A DNA stretch of 6,686 nucleotides, taken from NCBI GenBank assembly GCA_041477005.1, contig JBGOUJ010000439.1, positions 1 to 6,686 on the forward strand. The letters are read 5' to 3'. A program made the translations under genes and the position numbers. A model generated the notes under the pieces. It saw nothing but the letters and a program-made list of their open reading frames with translations. It had not been told where the DNA came from and did not search any database. Source of the stretch: JBGOUJ01 sp041477005. Its GTDB lineage: Bacteria; Acidobacteriota; Terriglobia; Bryobacterales; JACQDG01. Below, piece after piece: positions 5,592 through 6,686 of the stretch; position 1 is the first letter of the stretch, and each line of letters opens with the position of its first letter.

Positions 5592-5926
5592 AAGGCCCCT
5601 TCTCCGCGGTCGCCGTTGCGGATGCGGAGGGCGTCTTCGACCGAAGAGATGAAAATCTTGCCATCGCCCAGCTTGCCCGTTCGGGCCGCATCACCGAGGG
5701 TTTTTACGATGGATTCGAGCTGGCTGTCGGGCACGACAATTTCCAGCTTCACCTTAGGGAGCAGGTCCACGGTGTATTCCTGACCCCGATAGACTTCCCG
5801 GTGGCCTTTCTGGCGGCCGTGGCCACGCACGTCGGAGATAGTCATTCCATCGACGCCCATGTCCTTGAGGGCTTCCCTGACCTCTTCCAGCTTGTGTGGT
5901 TGAATGACCGCCTCGATCTTCTTCAT
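5588..5926 (-). CDS. glnB: Nitrogen regulatory protein PII (GlnB/GlnK family)
   Basis: A 112-residue PII protein of the standard family length; it acts as a trimer. It binds ATP/ADP and 2-oxoglutarate and reports nitrogen and energy status to targets such as AmtB. The T-loop carries the YRGQEYTVD signature with Tyr51, the residue uridylylated by GlnD. Gln39 and Lys58, which contact 2-oxoglutarate and nucleotide in studied members, are present. The second signature TGKLGDGKIF, which forms the B-loop, lies at 83-92. The gene begins 13 bases after amtB, with a G-rich ribosome-binding sequence in the gap, and overlaps glnD by four bases. Linkage to amtB is typical of the GlnK subtype, while linkage to glnD and the uridylylation site fit either name, so the symbol glnB is a choice between two close paralogues. 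Confidence 0.95.
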   Translation of the reverse strand: MKKIEAVIQPHKLEEVREALKDMGVDGMTISDVRGHGRQKGHREVYRGQEYTVDLLPKVKLEIVVPDSQLESIVKTLGDAARTGKLGDGKIFISSVEDALRIRNGDRGEGAL

Positions 5927-5939
5927 GGGGTCCCCCCGG
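5927..5939 (-). promoter_or_regulatory. glnB ribosome-binding region in the amtB-glnB gap
   Basis: The 13 bases between the amtB TAG and the glnB ATG read CCGGGGGGACCCC on the coding strand. The only possible Shine-Dalgarno element is the GGGGGGA run. There is no room for a promoter or terminator, so glnB should be translated from the amtB transcript. Confidence 0.5.
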
Positions 5940-6686
5940 CTAGGATTCGTAGTTGTAGCCTTCCTCGCCGTGCTGCGAGAGATCGAGGCCGTCGATCTCG
6001 TCTTCTTTGCTGACGCGCACGCCGAGGAGCAGATCCACCACCTTGAGTATAATCAACGTCGCGGCGGCGGCCAGCGCCCAGGTGATCAAGACGGCCCAGA
6101 GTTGGTTCAGGATTTGGCCGGGGTTGCCGTCGGCCAAGCCCATGGCCTTGGCGTGGCCGTTGGCCTCCAGCAGGCCGTTGTTGATCGCGTTGGTGGCGAA
6201 GACGCCGGTGAGCAGAGCGCCCACGGTGCCGCCCACGCCATGTACGCCGAAGGCGTCCAGGGAATCGTCATAGCCGAGCTTGCCCTTCACCACGCTCACC
6301 ATAAGAAAGCAGATCAAGCCGCCCAGGAAGCCGATCAGCAAAGCGGGCATGGGCTTGACGAAGCCGGAAGCCGGCGTGATGGCGACCAATCCCGCGACCG
6401 CTCCGGAAATGGCGCCGAGCACGCTGGGCTTGCCGTTGCGGAACCACTCACCGAGCGCCCAGCCGAGAGCCGCCGCGGCGGCGGCAAAGTGGGTGTTGAC
6501 GAAGGCGCTGGTAGCCAGGCCGTTGGCCGCGACCGCGCTGCCGGCATTGAAGCCGAACCAGCCCACCCACAGCAGGCAGGCGCCGATCACGCTCAGCACC
6601 ACGCTGTGCGGCTTCATCGGCTCGCGCGGATAGCCGTGGCGCTTGCCCAAGTAGAGGGCGCACATGAGCGCCGAGACGCCCGAGGA
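5940..6686 (-). CDS. amtB: Ammonium transporter AmtB, C-terminal part (5' end outside window)
   Basis: 248 residues of an Amt/Mep/Rh channel run in from the right edge to TAG (5942-5940). By comparison with E. coli AmtB, this covers roughly the C-terminal half, about six membrane helices. The first residues, SSGVSALMCALYLGKR, correspond to the stretch just after the first pore histidine (His168), which must lie a few codons outside the window. Conserved segments are WVGWFGFNAGSA, FVNTHFAAAAAALGW, GKPSVLGAISGAVAGLVAITPASG and AFGVHGVGG, whose His (codon 6242-6240) is the second pore histidine, His318 in E. coli. The cytoplasmic tail has GLDLSQHGEEGY, the conserved region involved in PII gating. 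It is the first recognisable gene of an operon with glnB and glnD. The channel moves ammonium across the inner membrane and is expected to be closed by PII under nitrogen sufficiency. Confidence 0.96.
   Translation of the reverse strand, partial: SSGVSALMCALYLGKRHGYPREPMKPHSVVLSVIGACLLWVGWFGFNAGSAVAANGLATSAFVNTHFAAAAAALGWALGEWFRNGKPSVLGAISGAVAGLVAITPASGFVKPMPALLIGFLGGLICFLMVSVVKGKLGYDDSLDAFGVHGVGGTVGALLTGVFATNAINNGLLEANGHAKAMGLADGNPGQILNQLWAVLITWALAAAATLIILKVVDLLLGVRVSKEDEIDGLDLSQHGEEGYNYES

Noticed and set aside
5154..5783. A 209-codon plus-strand frame antisense to the glnD 5' end and glnB
   Set aside because: It spans the junction of two well-supported minus-strand genes and shows no family resemblance; it is a shadow of GC-rich codons.

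Overview
This is a GC-rich bacterial chromosomal window, probably metagenomic, made of three blocks. (1) At the left edge is the 3' end of a plus-strand SnoaL/NTF2-like gene (up to 335). It converges on a minus-strand ABC exporter locus (336-1969), which holds an ATPase, a 5'-truncated ABC-2 permease and the tail of a small upstream ORF. (2) In the middle (about 1970-3002) is a plus-strand vapBC toxin-antitoxin module. It has a duplicated palindromic operator and, straight after vapC, a decayed third reading frame. (3) On the right is a minus-strand nitrogen-signalling operon, amtB-glnB-glnD (6686 to 3003). Its genes are tightly packed, and amtB runs off the right edge.

The nitrogen operon is a complete sensing circuit. 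AmtB is the ammonium channel, the GlnB/PII trimer can bind and gate it, and GlnD is the bifunctional uridylyltransferase/uridylyl-removing enzyme that modifies PII at Tyr51 in response to glutamine. glnB and glnD overlap by four bases (GTGA), so they are probably translationally coupled.

The exporter locus looks damaged. The ATPase reads intact through all its motifs, but its C-terminus runs directly, out of frame, into the middle of the permease. The usual ATPase stop, the intergenic gap and roughly the first third of the permease are missing. Just upstream of the ATPase, a 34-codon coding-like stretch has a stop codon but no start. The vapBC block lies between this truncated ORF and the glnD end. 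It is accompanied by AT-richer DNA and a frameshifted ORF, consistent with an acquired module and local decay.

No signature gene fixes the taxonomy. The high GC, the NodJ/DrrB-type exporter and the amtB-glnB-glnD order would fit Acidobacteriota or a similar soil phylum, but this is a low-confidence inference. I found no rRNA, tRNA, CRISPR, IS element or phage gene. I did not find a convincingly new biological system. The most notable items are the ABC deletion junction, the paired vapBC operators and the broken ORF after vapC.
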